Shown: positions 44,977-55,300 of the stretch, one piece after another
Numbering within the stretch: position 1 is the first letter of the stretch
Layout: each line of letters begins with the position of its first letter
Origin: Polaribacter sp. BM10
Lineage (GTDB): Bacteria > Bacteroidota > Bacteroidia > Flavobacteriales > Flavobacteriaceae
Reading direction: 5' to 3'
Length of the DNA: 64,000 nt
Assembly (NCBI RefSeq): GCF_002005425.1
Contig: NZ_CP019704.1
Location: forward strand, 3,147,501 to 3,211,500
Program-made: the position numbers and the translations under genes
The notes under the pieces: generated by a model
What the model was told of the DNA's origin: nothing
The model's input: the letters and a program-made list of their open reading frames with translations, nothing else
Databases searched by the model: none

Positions 44977-47382
44977 ATGCAAATACACAAAGATAGTAAT
45001 TCATTAAACTTTGATGAATCAACTGAAACAATAAATATAAGAGAAGAAATTGAGAAATATATTTATCATTGGAAATGGTTTGTATTAGGTGTTTTTGTTT
45101 CATTTATTTTAGCATTTTTATATTTAAGGTATAGTACACCAGAATATAGTGCTTCTGCATCAATTTTAATAAAAGATAATCAAAAATCAGGTATATCTAA
45201 AGAGTTAGAAGCTTTTAAAGACATGGGTATTGTTGGTGGTAGTTCTGCCAATAATACAGATAATGAAATTGAAATCTTAAAATCAAGAAAAATTATTGGA
45301 ACTGTTGTAGATTCTTTAAACCTTACAACCATCTATTCTAGGGAAGGAAGAGTGAAAAGGTCTGAGATATATGGAGCTATTAATCCTATTAATTTAAAAT
45401 TAACAAACTTTAGTGAAGAATTTTTAAAGCGTAGAAAAGATACTTCTTTTTTAGTCAGTTTGACATCCAATGATAAATATGAATTAAAAAATTTACAGGG
45501 TGTTGTTATTTCTAAACATAGTTATAGCGAGCTTGTTGTTTCAGATTTAGGTCAATTTATTATTGAAAGAAAAAAAACATCTAATGACGAACTAAACGAA
45601 ATTATCATAACAATTATAAGAAGGGATAAAATAATTGATAAATTTAAAAATGCGGTTAATATTTCTCCTGTGAATAAAAATGCGAGTGTATTAAATTTAT
45701 CTATCACGTATCCCGTTCAGGAAAAAGCAGAAGACTTTTTAGATGAATTGGTAAAGCAGTATAATTTAGATGCGATTGCAGATAAAAGTGAAGTATCACA
45801 GAAAACCAAAGATTTTATAGATGATCGATTGGAGGCTATCGGTAGAGATTTAAGTGCAATACAAGACAAAGTAAAAGATTTTAAGACTGATAATAATATT
45901 ACAGGTCTTTCAGGTGAAGGAGAATTGGCCTTAGCCACTGCAAATGCTAATAATGATAAATTAATTGCAGTAAAAACAGAACTTGAAATAGCTAAAGGTG
46001 TTTACCAAAACATCAGAAAAAATTCTAATAATAGTGAAACTTTACCACAAAATTTAGGGTTTTCAGATGTCTCGATAGCTGAATCAATCAAGCAATTTAA
46101 TGATTTAGTTTTACTAAAAAATAGATTAAGTGTGAATGCAGGAAGTAAAAACCCGCAAATTATTCAATACAATAAAGAAATTGAAATCCTTAAAATTAAT
46201 TTAAAACAAAGTATTTCAAATTTAATAGCATCTTTAGAAACACAGTACAATCAGATAAATAAAGAAGCTAATAAAGTTAAATACAAAGTTTCTACAATAC
46301 CGTTGTTAGAAAGAGGTTATATCGATATTGAAAGAGAACAAGAAATTATTTCTGGTTTGTATTCTTATCTATTAAAGAAGAAGGAAGAAACGGCAATTTC
46401 TCTAGCAGTTACTGTACCTAATGCTAAAATTATAGATGAGGCCTACAGTTCTGGAGTTCCTGTTTCTCCTAAGAAGAAAATCATTTATTTAGCGGCAATA
46501 TTATTAGGTTTAATTGTACCTTTTGTAATAATATATTTAAGAAATCTTTTAGATACAAAGGTGCACAGTAAAAAAGATATCGAAAGTGCATTAACAGTTC
46601 CTTTTTTAGGTGACATACCTAGATCTGAATCTAAAGAAAAAGTTATCGTTGGTAGCGATGCTCGTTCTAGTGGTTCCGAAGCTTTTCGTTTGGTTAGAAC
46701 CAATTTAGATTTTATGTTAGCGAGTAAGAAAGGTTCTAAGAAATTTATTTTTATCACTTCTACAACAAGTGGAGAGGGTAAATCATTTATTTCGATAAAT
46801 CTTTCTGCAACATTAGCATTATCTGGTAAGAAGGTGTTACTAATTGGTATGGATTTAAGAGCGCCAAAGGTTACTGAATATTTAGGTTTAGAAAGTAAAA
46901 AAGGTGTAACAAATTATATTACGAGCAACGATTTGACGCTTGACGAATTAAAGTTTCAAATTCCGCAGGCGCCAACATTAGATATTATTTCTTCTGGAGC
47001 AATACCTCCAAATCCTGCAGAATTATTAAGTGGTGATAACGTAAAGAATTTATTTGCAGAAATTGATACAGAACAAGATTATGATTATGTTGTAGTAGAT
47101 ACTGCACCTGTTAATTTAGTAACAGATACTTTGCTAATCTCTAAGTATGCAGATATGTTCTTGTATATTGTTAGAGCAAACTATTTAGATAAACGTTTAT
47201 TAGCGGTACCTCAAGAACTTTATAAAAATAAGCGTTTACCTAATATGTCTATCGTTTTAAATGACACAGACCCTAAGAGAAGTTATGGTTATGGATACGG
47301 ATACGGTGGCTATGGTTATGGTTATTTAGCAGAGGAAGAACAAGGGAAATCTTGGTTCGGAAAAATTTTTAACAGAAGTTAA
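44977..47382 (+). CDS. wzc: Wzc-like chain-length determinant and tyrosine autokinase
   Basis: An 801-aa bacterial tyrosine kinase. A Wzz domain is flanked by membrane helices at about residues 35-53 and 505-523, with a coiled-coil periplasmic part between. The cytoplasmic kinase has Walker A TSTTSGEGKSF (about 591-601), A' LLIGMDLRAPK and B YDYVVVDTAP. A C-terminal tyrosine cluster SYGYGYGYGGYGYGY (about 769-783) is the autophosphorylation tail. It controls polymer length and export with Wza. The opposing PHP phosphatase gene is its natural antagonist. Confidence 0.95.
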   Translation: MQIHKDSNSLNFDESTETINIREEIEKYIYHWKWFVLGVFVSFILAFLYLRYSTPEYSASASILIKDNQKSGISKELEAFKDMGIVGGSSANNTDNEIEILKSRKIIGTVVDSLNLTTIYSREGRVKRSEIYGAINPINLKLTNFSEEFLKRRKDTSFLVSLTSNDKYELKNLQGVVISKHSYSELVVSDLGQFIIERKKTSNDELNEIIITIIRRDKIIDKFKNAVNISPVNKNASVLNLSITYPVQEKAEDFLDELVKQYNLDAIADKSEVSQKTKDFIDDRLEAIGRDLSAIQDKVKDFKTDNNITGLSGEGELALATANANNDKLIAVKTELEIAKGVYQNIRKNSNNSETLPQNLGFSDVSIAESIKQFNDLVLLKNRLSVNAGSKNPQIIQYNKEIEILKINLKQSISNLIASLETQYNQINKEANKVKYKVSTIPLLERGYIDIEREQEIISGLYSYLLKKKEETAISLAVTVPNAKIIDEAYSSGVPVSPKKKIIYLAAILLGLIVPFVIIYLRNLLDTKVHSKKDIESALTVPFLGDIPRSESKEKVIVGSDARSSGSEAFRLVRTNLDFMLASKKGSKKFIFITSTTSGEGKSFISINLSATLALSGKKVLLIGMDLRAPKVTEYLGLESKKGVTNYITSNDLTLDELKFQIPQAPTLDIISSGAIPPNPAELLSGDNVKNLFAEIDTEQDYDYVVVDTAPVNLVTDTLLISKYADMFLYIVRANYLDKRLLAVPQELYKNKRLPNMSIVLNDTDPKRSYGYGYGYGGYGYGYLAEEEQGKSWFGKIFNRS

Positions 47383-47400
47383 AATTATTAATAAAAACAC

Positions 47401-47435
47401 AAAAAAAGGAGCAATTTTAATTGCTCCTTTTTTTT
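47401..47435. terminator. Bidirectional terminator between wzc and the PHP phosphatase gene
   Basis: GGAGCAATT (47408-47416) and AATTGCTCC (47419-47427), flanked by an A run on the left and a T run on the right, giving an effective terminator on both strands. It marks the end of the polysaccharide operon. Confidence 0.9.
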
Positions 47436-48174
47436 AGTTAAATACTTTACTATTGTTATCTAGTAAATGTTTTATTTTTTTTAGATTTTTTTGAGTTCCA
47501 ATCTTTTTTAGTAACTGCAAATGATTTTTATGATGTGTGTCAGAACCAACAAAGTCATAAAGGTTTTGTTTTAATAATTCATTACTTATCTTTTGAACAT
47601 TTTTACCATATTGCTCAGTTAGTGATAATAGATTTAACTGAAATAAACAACCAGCTTTCTTAAGTTTATGGTAGTTTTGTAAATCATTATGAAAAAAGTT
47701 ATATCTCTCTGGATGTGCCAAAACTGGTTTGTATCCTTTCAACTGAATGTCGAAAAGTACATCATATAAATTCATTGGAGCATTAAAATAAGACATCTCA
47801 ACAAGAATGTAATTTCCTTTTAAAGTCAAAATATCATTTACTTTAAGTCTATCAATAAATTGCTCGTCCATCATGTATTCTGCAGCAGCATTAATTTTAA
47901 TGTCACTATAGCCTTTGTTTTTTAAAGCAATTCTTACTTCTTCTAATTTACTTTTTATAGTTTCTGATGAATTCGAATATACGTCGCCTAAAACATGCGG
48001 TGTTGTTATAAAATTTTTTATTCCATAAGAATACATTTTCAAAATTAATTCTACAGAGTTATCAATATTTTTAGCACCATCATCTATACCTGGAAGTAAA
48101 TGAGAATGGATATCAACAAAATTATTTGTAAAGAAATCTGTTAACGGAATTTCTTTCTTTTTAAAGAAAAACAT
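47434..48174 (-). CDS. PHP-type tyrosine-protein phosphatase (CpsB/CapC/YwqE-like)
   Basis: A 246-aa PHP-domain protein. The metal-binding FVDIHSHLLPGIDDGAKN is at residues about 19-36, with AHPERYNFF and VGSDTHHKNH further on, all typical of CpsB/YwqE phosphatases. These remove phosphate from the tyrosine tail of Wzc-type kinases. It is convergent with wzc, so kinase and phosphatase are probably transcribed separately. A TATTTTTG box on the minus strand (48192-48199) lies 17 bases upstream, without a clear TTG. Confidence 0.92.
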   Translation of the reverse strand: MFFFKKKEIPLTDFFTNNFVDIHSHLLPGIDDGAKNIDNSVELILKMYSYGIKNFITTPHVLGDVYSNSSETIKSKLEEVRIALKNKGYSDIKINAAAEYMMDEQFIDRLKVNDILTLKGNYILVEMSYFNAPMNLYDVLFDIQLKGYKPVLAHPERYNFFHNDLQNYHKLKKAGCLFQLNLLSLTEQYGKNVQKISNELLKQNLYDFVGSDTHHKNHLQLLKKIGTQKNLKKIKHLLDNNSKVFN

Positions 48175-48248
48175 AAAGGTTTTATTTTTTGCAAAAATAC
48201 TAATTTATAATTTCTTTGAAACGAAAACGATTGAAGTTTTAATAGCTA

Positions 48249-48279
48249 TTGCCAATTGATTGAAGTTATTATATATTTG
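48249..48279 (+). promoter_or_regulatory. Promoter of the BadF-type kinase gene
   Basis: TTG (48249-48251), 20 bases, TATATTTG (48272-48279), with the ATG 17 bases downstream at 48297. Confidence 0.65.
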
Positions 48280-48296
48280 ATTAAAACAATAATATT

Positions 48297-49151
48297 ATGA
48301 TTTTAATTGCAGACGGAGGTTCTACAAAAGCAGATTGGATTGCTTTAAATACGAATAAAAAAGAAGAATTTAGAGTTCGAACTTTGGGATTGAATCCTGT
48401 AGTTGTAGAGGAAGAAGAATTGCATAATAGAATTATTAATATGTTTCAGCTTATAAATATTAAAGATGATGTAACAGAAATTCATTTTTATGGTGCAGGT
48501 TGTGGTACACCAAAACCTACTGCAGTATTAAAAAAAGTATTAGAAACTATTTTTGTAAATGCCAAGGTTTTTATTGCTGAAGATATGTTGGCAGCTGTTT
48601 ATGCTGCTACAGGTAAAGAACCAGCAATAGTATGTATTTTAGGAACCGGTTCTAATAGTTGCTATTTTGATGGTAATCACATGGAAATGGTTGTGCCTTC
48701 TCTTGGATATATTTTGATGGATGAAGCAAGTGGTAATTATTTTGGAAAAAAACTAATTATAGATTATTACTACAAAAATATGCCAAAAAAAATAGCTTCA
48801 AAATTTGAAAATGAGTTTAATTTAGAAGCAGATTTTATAAAAAATAATATTTATAAAGAAGCGAATCCTAATATGTACTTGGCAACATTTGCTAAATTTA
48901 TGTTCGATTTTAAAGATGAAAAATATATTAAGAGGTTGATCAAAAAAGGATTTCAAGAATTTTTTAAATATCGAATATTGCCTTATAACAAAGACGAATC
49001 AACAAAAATTTATTTTATTGGTTCTATTGCGCATTATTTTAGTGATATTTTAGAAAAAGTTGCAAGTAAATACAATCTTAAAATTACTGATGTAATACAA
49101 AGACCAATAGATAACCTGTTAGAATATCATAAAGAAAATATTAATCTATAA
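48297..49151 (+). CDS. BadF/BadG/N-acetylglucosamine-kinase-like ATPase
   Basis: A 284-aa sugar-kinase-fold protein. The phosphate-1 motif ADGGSTKADWIAL (residues about 4-16), the CILGTGSNSCYFDG stretch and GYILMDEASGNYFG match the eukaryote-like N-acetylglucosamine kinases of the BadF family. It probably phosphorylates an amino sugar such as GlcNAc or MurNAc in recycling. It is convergent with murF and their ends overlap by 11 bases. Exact substrate unknown. Confidence 0.88.
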   Translation: MILIADGGSTKADWIALNTNKKEEFRVRTLGLNPVVVEEEELHNRIINMFQLINIKDDVTEIHFYGAGCGTPKPTAVLKKVLETIFVNAKVFIAEDMLAAVYAATGKEPAIVCILGTGSNSCYFDGNHMEMVVPSLGYILMDEASGNYFGKKLIIDYYYKNMPKKIASKFENEFNLEADFIKNNIYKEANPNMYLATFAKFMFDFKDEKYIKRLIKKGFQEFFKYRILPYNKDESTKIYFIGSIAHYFSDILEKVASKYNLKITDVIQRPIDNLLEYHKENINL

Positions 49152-50397
49152 AATTTAATATTCTTTCTAAACCCATTCCTCTAGATCCTTTAATTAATAT
49201 TTTTTGATTTTCTAGAGGATTCTTTTTTATAAAATCTTCTAATTCTGAAAATGAAATTAATTTTTTATTTTTTGTTGTAGTTTTATAAAAATTCTCGCCT
49301 ACATAAAATGTGTTTTCGAAGTTAAAACTATCAGCTAAATCGACTATATATTGATGTTCTATTTCAGCAGAACTACCTAATTCAAACATATCACCTAAAA
49401 TAACAGTTTTAAATTTAGACTCTAATCTAACAAAGTTTTCTAAAGCAACTTTCATGCTCGAAGGATTTGCATTGTAGGCATCTAAAATGATATAATTACT
49501 ATCTTTATCTATTATTTGAGAACGATTGTTTGTTGGTGTGTATTTTTCGATTGCTGATTGTATATCTGCTTCTAAAACTTTAAAATAATTACCAATAGTA
49601 ATTGCAACTGCAATATTATTATAGTTATAAGATCCAATTAGATTGGTTGTAATTATGTTGCTGTTAAATGATAATTTAACAAAAGGAGAAGCGTCAATTA
49701 ATTTTATAGAATTATTAAAATGAATTGTATTACAACCATTAGTTTTTTGTACTTGAAGCTCGTCATCAGTATTAATAAAGACAGTTTTATTATTCTTTTT
49801 TAAATAATCGTATAATTCACTCTTGCCTTTAATTATACCTTCTACACCACCAAAACCTTCTAAATGTGCTTTTCCAAAATTTGTAATATATCCATAGTCT
49901 GGATTCGCTATTGAACATAAGAATTCAATTTCTTTTTGATGATTTGCTCCCATTTCTACAATTCCCATTTCTACATCCGGAGTAAAAGAAAGAAGTGTTA
50001 ATGGAACTCCTATGTGATTGTTAAGGTTTCCTCTTGTTGCTTTTGTGTTATATTTTTTAGATAAAACTACATTTATCAATTCTTTTGTAGTTGTTTTACC
50101 ATTACTACCTGTAAGTGCAATAATTGTAGCTTTTAACTGCTTTCTGTGGTGGCGAGCTAAGTCTTGTAAAGTTTCTAAAACGTTCGTTACAAGAATTGTA
50201 GTTTTATTATTATGATACTCTTCTTCATCTATAATAGCGAAACTAGCACCTTTTTTTATAGCTTCTGCTGCGAATTTATTTCCATTGAAATTAGCTCCTT
50301 TTAAAGCAAAAAAAAGTGTGTTTTCTCTAATTTTTCTAGTGTCTGTATCTACTAAGTAGTGTTTAGAGTAAAGCTTATAGATTTCTGTTATATTCAT
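49141..50397 (-). CDS. murF: UDP-N-acetylmuramoyl-tripeptide--D-alanyl-D-alanine ligase
   Basis: A 418-aa Mur ligase. ATP loop LTGSNGKTTTKELIN (about 96-110), TRGNLNNHIGVPLTLL and VEMGANHQKEIEFL are MurF-typical, and the C-terminal domain has ILDAYNANPSSMKVAL. It adds D-Ala-D-Ala to the peptidoglycan precursor in the cytoplasm. It sits downstream of gldJ on the same strand, an arrangement I recall from other flavobacteria, but a terminator separates the two. Confidence 0.95.
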   Translation of the reverse strand: MNITEIYKLYSKHYLVDTDTRKIRENTLFFALKGANFNGNKFAAEAIKKGASFAIIDEEEYHNNKTTILVTNVLETLQDLARHHRKQLKATIIALTGSNGKTTTKELINVVLSKKYNTKATRGNLNNHIGVPLTLLSFTPDVEMGIVEMGANHQKEIEFLCSIANPDYGYITNFGKAHLEGFGGVEGIIKGKSELYDYLKKNNKTVFINTDDELQVQKTNGCNTIHFNNSIKLIDASPFVKLSFNSNIITTNLIGSYNYNNIAVAITIGNYFKVLEADIQSAIEKYTPTNNRSQIIDKDSNYIILDAYNANPSSMKVALENFVRLESKFKTVILGDMFELGSSAEIEHQYIVDLADSFNFENTFYVGENFYKTTTKNKKLISFSELEDFIKKNPLENQKILIKGSRGMGLERILNFID

Positions 50398-50410
50398 AAA
50401 ATAAAGATAT

Positions 50411-50443
50411 AAAAAAACCTCATTGTGAAGTTACAATGAGGTT
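50411..50443 (-). terminator. Terminator of gldJ
   Basis: AACCTCATTGT (50416-50426) and ACAATGAGGTT (50433-50443) form an 11-bp stem with loop GAAGTT. On the minus strand a T run (complement of 50411-50415) follows. Confidence 0.85.
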
Positions 50444-50466
50444 GGTTTTTTTTAAATCTACGTGTA

Positions 50467-52146
50467 TTATCTACTAGGATTTCTGGCAGTACGTTTTTTA
50501 TATGTCATTGGACCAAATTTGTCTGTAACACATCTAAAACCAATAAAGTTTGTTGCCATATATTCTGGTAAATACCTTCTTTGAGCTGGATCTAACCAAT
50601 ACTCTCTATCTGCCCAAGAACCACCTTTATAAACTCTTGTTTGATCGCTAATTAGCGTTCTTCTTTTCTTGTCATCATTTATTAATACATCTCTACCAGA
50701 TAAAGAGTCTCTAAATCTTGCAGGTTTTTTTGGTGAATTATACATACTTGGTCTAGAAGCAAAACGATCTTCATCATCTTCATAAAATCTACTAGAATTT
50801 AAATCACCATCATTAATATTTGCATTTTCTGCTCTAGAAAAATTAGTTCTAAAAGATGCATCATCTTTTGTAATTGGGACATATTTAATTGTTCCAGGTA
50901 GTTGTTTTGGTATAACGCTACCATTTGGTAAAGTATCATATTCTACAGCTACATCATTACCAACAATAACAACTTTTCCTTCTTGATTTATCATTTTTTT
51001 AGTAAATAAATTACCTCTAAAATAATTAAAATCATTTGCTTCGTTATCGATAATTGGTCTATAAACATCAGCAACCCATTCTGCTACATTACCAGACATA
51101 TCATATAATCCGAAGGCATTAGGAGGGTAAGATTTAATTCTAATAGGAATATCAGAACCATCAGAACTCCAACCTGGTAAACCACTATACTGTCCTTTAC
51201 CTTGTTTAAAGTTAGCTAATTGGTCTCCTCTAAATCTTTTCTTTTGAGCTCTTGTGTATTTACCATTCCAAGCATATTTTTTTCTTCCTCTAACAGTATT
51301 ATATTCTCTGTTTTCTACAATTGCTTTTGCTGCAAATTCCCATTCTGCTTCTGTAGGTAATCTAAATTTTTGTTGAAGAACGCCGTCTGCTTGTGTTATT
51401 TTTCTACCTTGAAAATCATCTTTTCCTGGTTTTGGATCACCTTTTTGTCTTACAACTCTGGTTCTTACACCTCTTTTATAAATTGTTGTATCTCCATCAA
51501 AAAGCCTATCAGAATCATTTAAAAATCTTTCTGTATCAAAAAAGTTTCTTGTAGAGTCAGATTCAAAAATGTTTTTGATATGACCTTTATCAATTAACTT
51601 TTTTAAGTTTACTGCGTTTGTTCTCCATTTACAGTATTCATTAGCTTGTAACCAAGTAACACCAACAACTGGGTAATCTGCATATGCTGGGTGTCTAAAA
51701 TAATTTTCTGTTAAAATATCGGTATTACCTAAACTTTTTCTCCATACTAAAGTATCTGGTAAAGTAGAATTGTAAATGTGCTTGTATTTCTCTTCAGAAG
51801 GAGAGAAAACATCTTTCATATATTGCACATATAAAAAGTATTCAGAATTTGTTACTTCTGCCTCATCCATAAAAAATGAACGAACGTGAATTTTCTTCGG
51901 AGTTGTATTCCAATCGAACATTACGTCGTCTTGAACTTGCCCCATTGTAAAAGAACCACCTTCAATATCTACCATTCCTAACGGAGTTTCTTGGCCTTCG
52001 AAAGAGCTGTTTCTTATATAATTTCCGTTTTTAGGATCGTTAAAAGATAAACCAGTCAATCTAGATTTACCAGTTGTAGATCTATTACAATTTGCTAAAA
52101 GCAATGTTGTGAAAACAACTAAAGATATTTTAAAAATTTTTTCCAT
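50467..52146 (-). CDS. gldJ: Gliding motility lipoprotein GldJ
   Basis: A 559-aa lipoprotein: signal peptide with TLLLANC (Cys20 lipid site), then a formylglycine-generating-enzyme (SUMF1)-like domain, with MVDIEGGSFTMGQ near residue 58, LPTEAEWEFAAKA, and the late YKGGSWADREYWLDPAQRRYLP. GldJ is needed for gliding and for stability of the type IX secretion motor complex in Flavobacterium. It is divergently oriented from porU, another component of that system. Identification is strong. Confidence 0.94.
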   Translation of the reverse strand: MEKIFKISLVVFTTLLLANCNRSTTGKSRLTGLSFNDPKNGNYIRNSSFEGQETPLGMVDIEGGSFTMGQVQDDVMFDWNTTPKKIHVRSFFMDEAEVTNSEYFLYVQYMKDVFSPSEEKYKHIYNSTLPDTLVWRKSLGNTDILTENYFRHPAYADYPVVGVTWLQANEYCKWRTNAVNLKKLIDKGHIKNIFESDSTRNFFDTERFLNDSDRLFDGDTTIYKRGVRTRVVRQKGDPKPGKDDFQGRKITQADGVLQQKFRLPTEAEWEFAAKAIVENREYNTVRGRKKYAWNGKYTRAQKKRFRGDQLANFKQGKGQYSGLPGWSSDGSDIPIRIKSYPPNAFGLYDMSGNVAEWVADVYRPIIDNEANDFNYFRGNLFTKKMINQEGKVVIVGNDVAVEYDTLPNGSVIPKQLPGTIKYVPITKDDASFRTNFSRAENANINDGDLNSSRFYEDDEDRFASRPSMYNSPKKPARFRDSLSGRDVLINDDKKRRTLISDQTRVYKGGSWADREYWLDPAQRRYLPEYMATNFIGFRCVTDKFGPMTYKKRTARNPSR

Positions 52147-52290
52147 TTCCTAATCGAAAATTATTTAGGGTTTTTATTAAGGATGCAATTTACAATAAAT
52201 AAAATTTTGTGCAAGAAAAATATAAATTTTAACGCATCAATTTTTTATACACATTCTATTAAACGTAAGCTTTATATATTTAGTATAACT

Positions 52291-52298
52291 TATATTTG
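52291..52298 (+). promoter_or_regulatory. Possible promoter box of porU
   Basis: TATATTTG, 49 bases before the porU ATG. The region 17-23 bases upstream has no TTG, so support is moderate. Confidence 0.4.
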
Positions 52299-52347
52299 TA
52301 GTTGTTAAAATATAAACACTTATTTTACGTTATTTGATTACTATTTT

Positions 52348-55300
52348 ATGAAAAAAAATCTTCTACTAATACTAACAGTATGTTGTGCGTTGCAATTAAA
52401 CGCACAAGTAAATTCATCTGTTTTGGCTTCTGGAGACTGGTTTAAATTTTCTGTAGACACAACGGGGGTTTTTAAGATCGATAGAAATTTATTACAAAGA
52501 ATTGGAGTTTCTACAAATAATATAAACCCTCAAAATATAAGGATTTATGGTAACGGTGGTGCTTTATTGCCGTTTGTAAATAATGATTTTAGGTATCAAG
52601 ATTTACAGGAAAATGCTATTTATGTAGAAGGTGAATCTGACGGTAGTTTCGATGCCAACGATTTTATTTTATTCTATGCGAAAGGTCCTCACGATTGGGT
52701 TTTAGATACTGCAAACAAAAGTGCTAAACATAGACAAAATATATATTCTGATAAGGCTTATTATTTTATAACAGTAGGTAATGTTGCCGGAAAAAGAATT
52801 CAAAACAAAGCTATAAACACAAATAGTGCAGTTACACAAATTTCTAACTTTGATGATTTTATTTTTTATGAAAAAGAAGAGATTAACTTGTTAGGTGCAG
52901 GTACACAATGGTTTTTTGATGACAATTTTAATATCGAAAATACACAGAGTTTTACAATACCTTTTGATAAAGTATTGGCAAATGAAGATATTTTTATTAG
53001 AACAAGAGCTGTAAGTAATTCCATTTCATCATCTACATTATCGGTAAAAGCAAATAATACAGATTTATATACGCTTAGTTTTAGTGGTTTAAATCCGAGT
53101 TCGTTAACAAAAGCAGTAACATCAGAAAGAACTGCAGCATTTAGCAACCCAACAAACGCAATTACTTTAGAATTAAATTACAACAATAACGGAAATCCGT
53201 CTGCAAATGCTTTTTTAGATTTTATTGAGATTTATGGTAAAAAAAATCTTTTAGCAAACGGTAAACAATTTGGTTTTAGAAGTTTTAATCAATTTGATGC
53301 GAGTGGCACAGTTGAGTTTCAAATAAAAAATGCATCGGAAATTTACCAAGTTTGGGATGTAACGAATGCAATTAATCCTGAATTAATAACTAACGAAAGT
53401 TCTACTTCAGATTTTACATTTAAAGCCAATGGAGGAGTTTTAAATGAATATGTTGTATTAAATTCTTCGGATTTTTATATACCAGAAACTATTGAAAATT
53501 CGAGAATAGAAAATCAAAATTTACATGCTTTAAAAGATATAAATTATCTTGTAATTACTAGCAAAGATTTGGTTTCACAAGCACAAAGATTGGCAGATTA
53601 TCATCAAGCAAATTCCGGATTATCGACAAAGGTTGTTGTTTTAGATGAAATTTATAATGAGTTTGCATCTGGCTCTAAAGATATTACAGGTATTCGAGAT
53701 TTTATAAGACATTTATATACAACCAATTCATCCAAAGATAAAAAGTTAAAATTTGTATGTTTCTTTGGCGATTCTTCATACGATTACAAAGATAGAATTG
53801 CAAATAACAATAATGTGGTTCCGGTTAAATTACCTTCTCAAACGGATGATATTTATCACTTTAACTTGGCTTTTTCTTATGTAACAGATGATTTTTTTGT
53901 GATGTTAGATGCAAATGAGGGTAGCATGAGTTCTTCTCATACCATAGATGTTGTTTCTAGCAGAATACCGGTTACAGGAATATCGCAAGCAGAAGATGTT
54001 GTAACTAAAATTTTAAGTTATTATGATGAAAGCTCTAAAGGAGATTGGCGAAATACAGTAACCCTTTTAGCAGATGATATAGATGATGATTTTGATATAC
54101 CAATTCAGAAAGGTGTAGAGTCGATTGCTGATGAAATTAAAAATAGAAAACCAATTTTTAATGTTAGTAAAATTTATGCTGATGCTTTTGTACAACAAAA
54201 TTCTTCTGGTGGAGAACGTTATCCGGAAGTAAAAACAGCAATTACGAATGTAATAGAAAAAGGTACTTTAGTTTTTGATTATTTTGGGCACGGTGGTGAA
54301 GATGGTTTTGCAGCAGAAAGGATATTAGAAAAACCTCAAATTCAAGAGTTTAATAATATTAATACGTTACCTCTTTTAATTACAGTTACTTGTGATTTTT
54401 CTAGATTCGATAATCCGAGTAGAATTACTGCAGGTGAGTTAACATTATGGAATAAAAACGGCGGCGCATCTAGTATGATTACTACAACAAGAGAGGTTTT
54501 TATAAATGTTGGGCAACAATTTAATGAAAGTTTAATTAGAATTTTACTAGAATTTAATGATGAAAAATTTACAATTGCAGAATCTCTAACACAAGCAAAA
54601 AATAATTTTTCGAGTATACAAAAGTTTTTTATCTATTCATTCGGAGACCCGGCAATGAAACTTGCAGTGCCAGAACCAAATATAAAAATCACAAAATTAA
54701 ACGGTAAAGATATTTCGCAACCATTAGATACTTTAAAAGCTTTGTCTAAAGTAAGTTTCGAGGGTGTAATTGTTAATAATTCAGATGCTGTTTTAAATAA
54801 TTTTAACGGTGTTTTATCTACAACAGTTTTCGATAAAATTATTGATAAAACAACTTTAGGAAACAATAGTTTTGGAGAAACTCTAGATTTTGACACACAA
54901 GATAGTAAGTTATTTAGAGGTAAATCTAGTATAGAAAACGGAGCGTTTAAGTTTGATTTTATTGTGCCAAAAGATATTAAAATTGCACTCGGAAACGGTA
55001 AAGTAAGTTTTTATGCAGAAAATGGTACATTAGAAAAAGCAGGTTATAATATAGATTTGGTAATTGGTGGTATTAATGAAAATGCACCAGAAGATACCGT
55101 TGGCCCAGAAATTAAATTGTTTATGAATGATGAGTCTTTTATAGACGGTGGCAATACAAATGCTTCTCCTAATTTAATTGCGGTATTATCGGATGTTAGT
55201 GGTATTAATACTTCTATTACTGCCGTAGATCACGATATTATTGGGATTTTAGATGGCGACACCACAAATCCTATTGTATTAAATGACTTTTATCAGACAG

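Noticed and set aside
47281..47330. Gly-Tyr repeat DNA at the end of wzc as a separate tandem repeat
   Set aside because: It is simply the coding sequence of the tyrosine-rich autophosphorylation tail.
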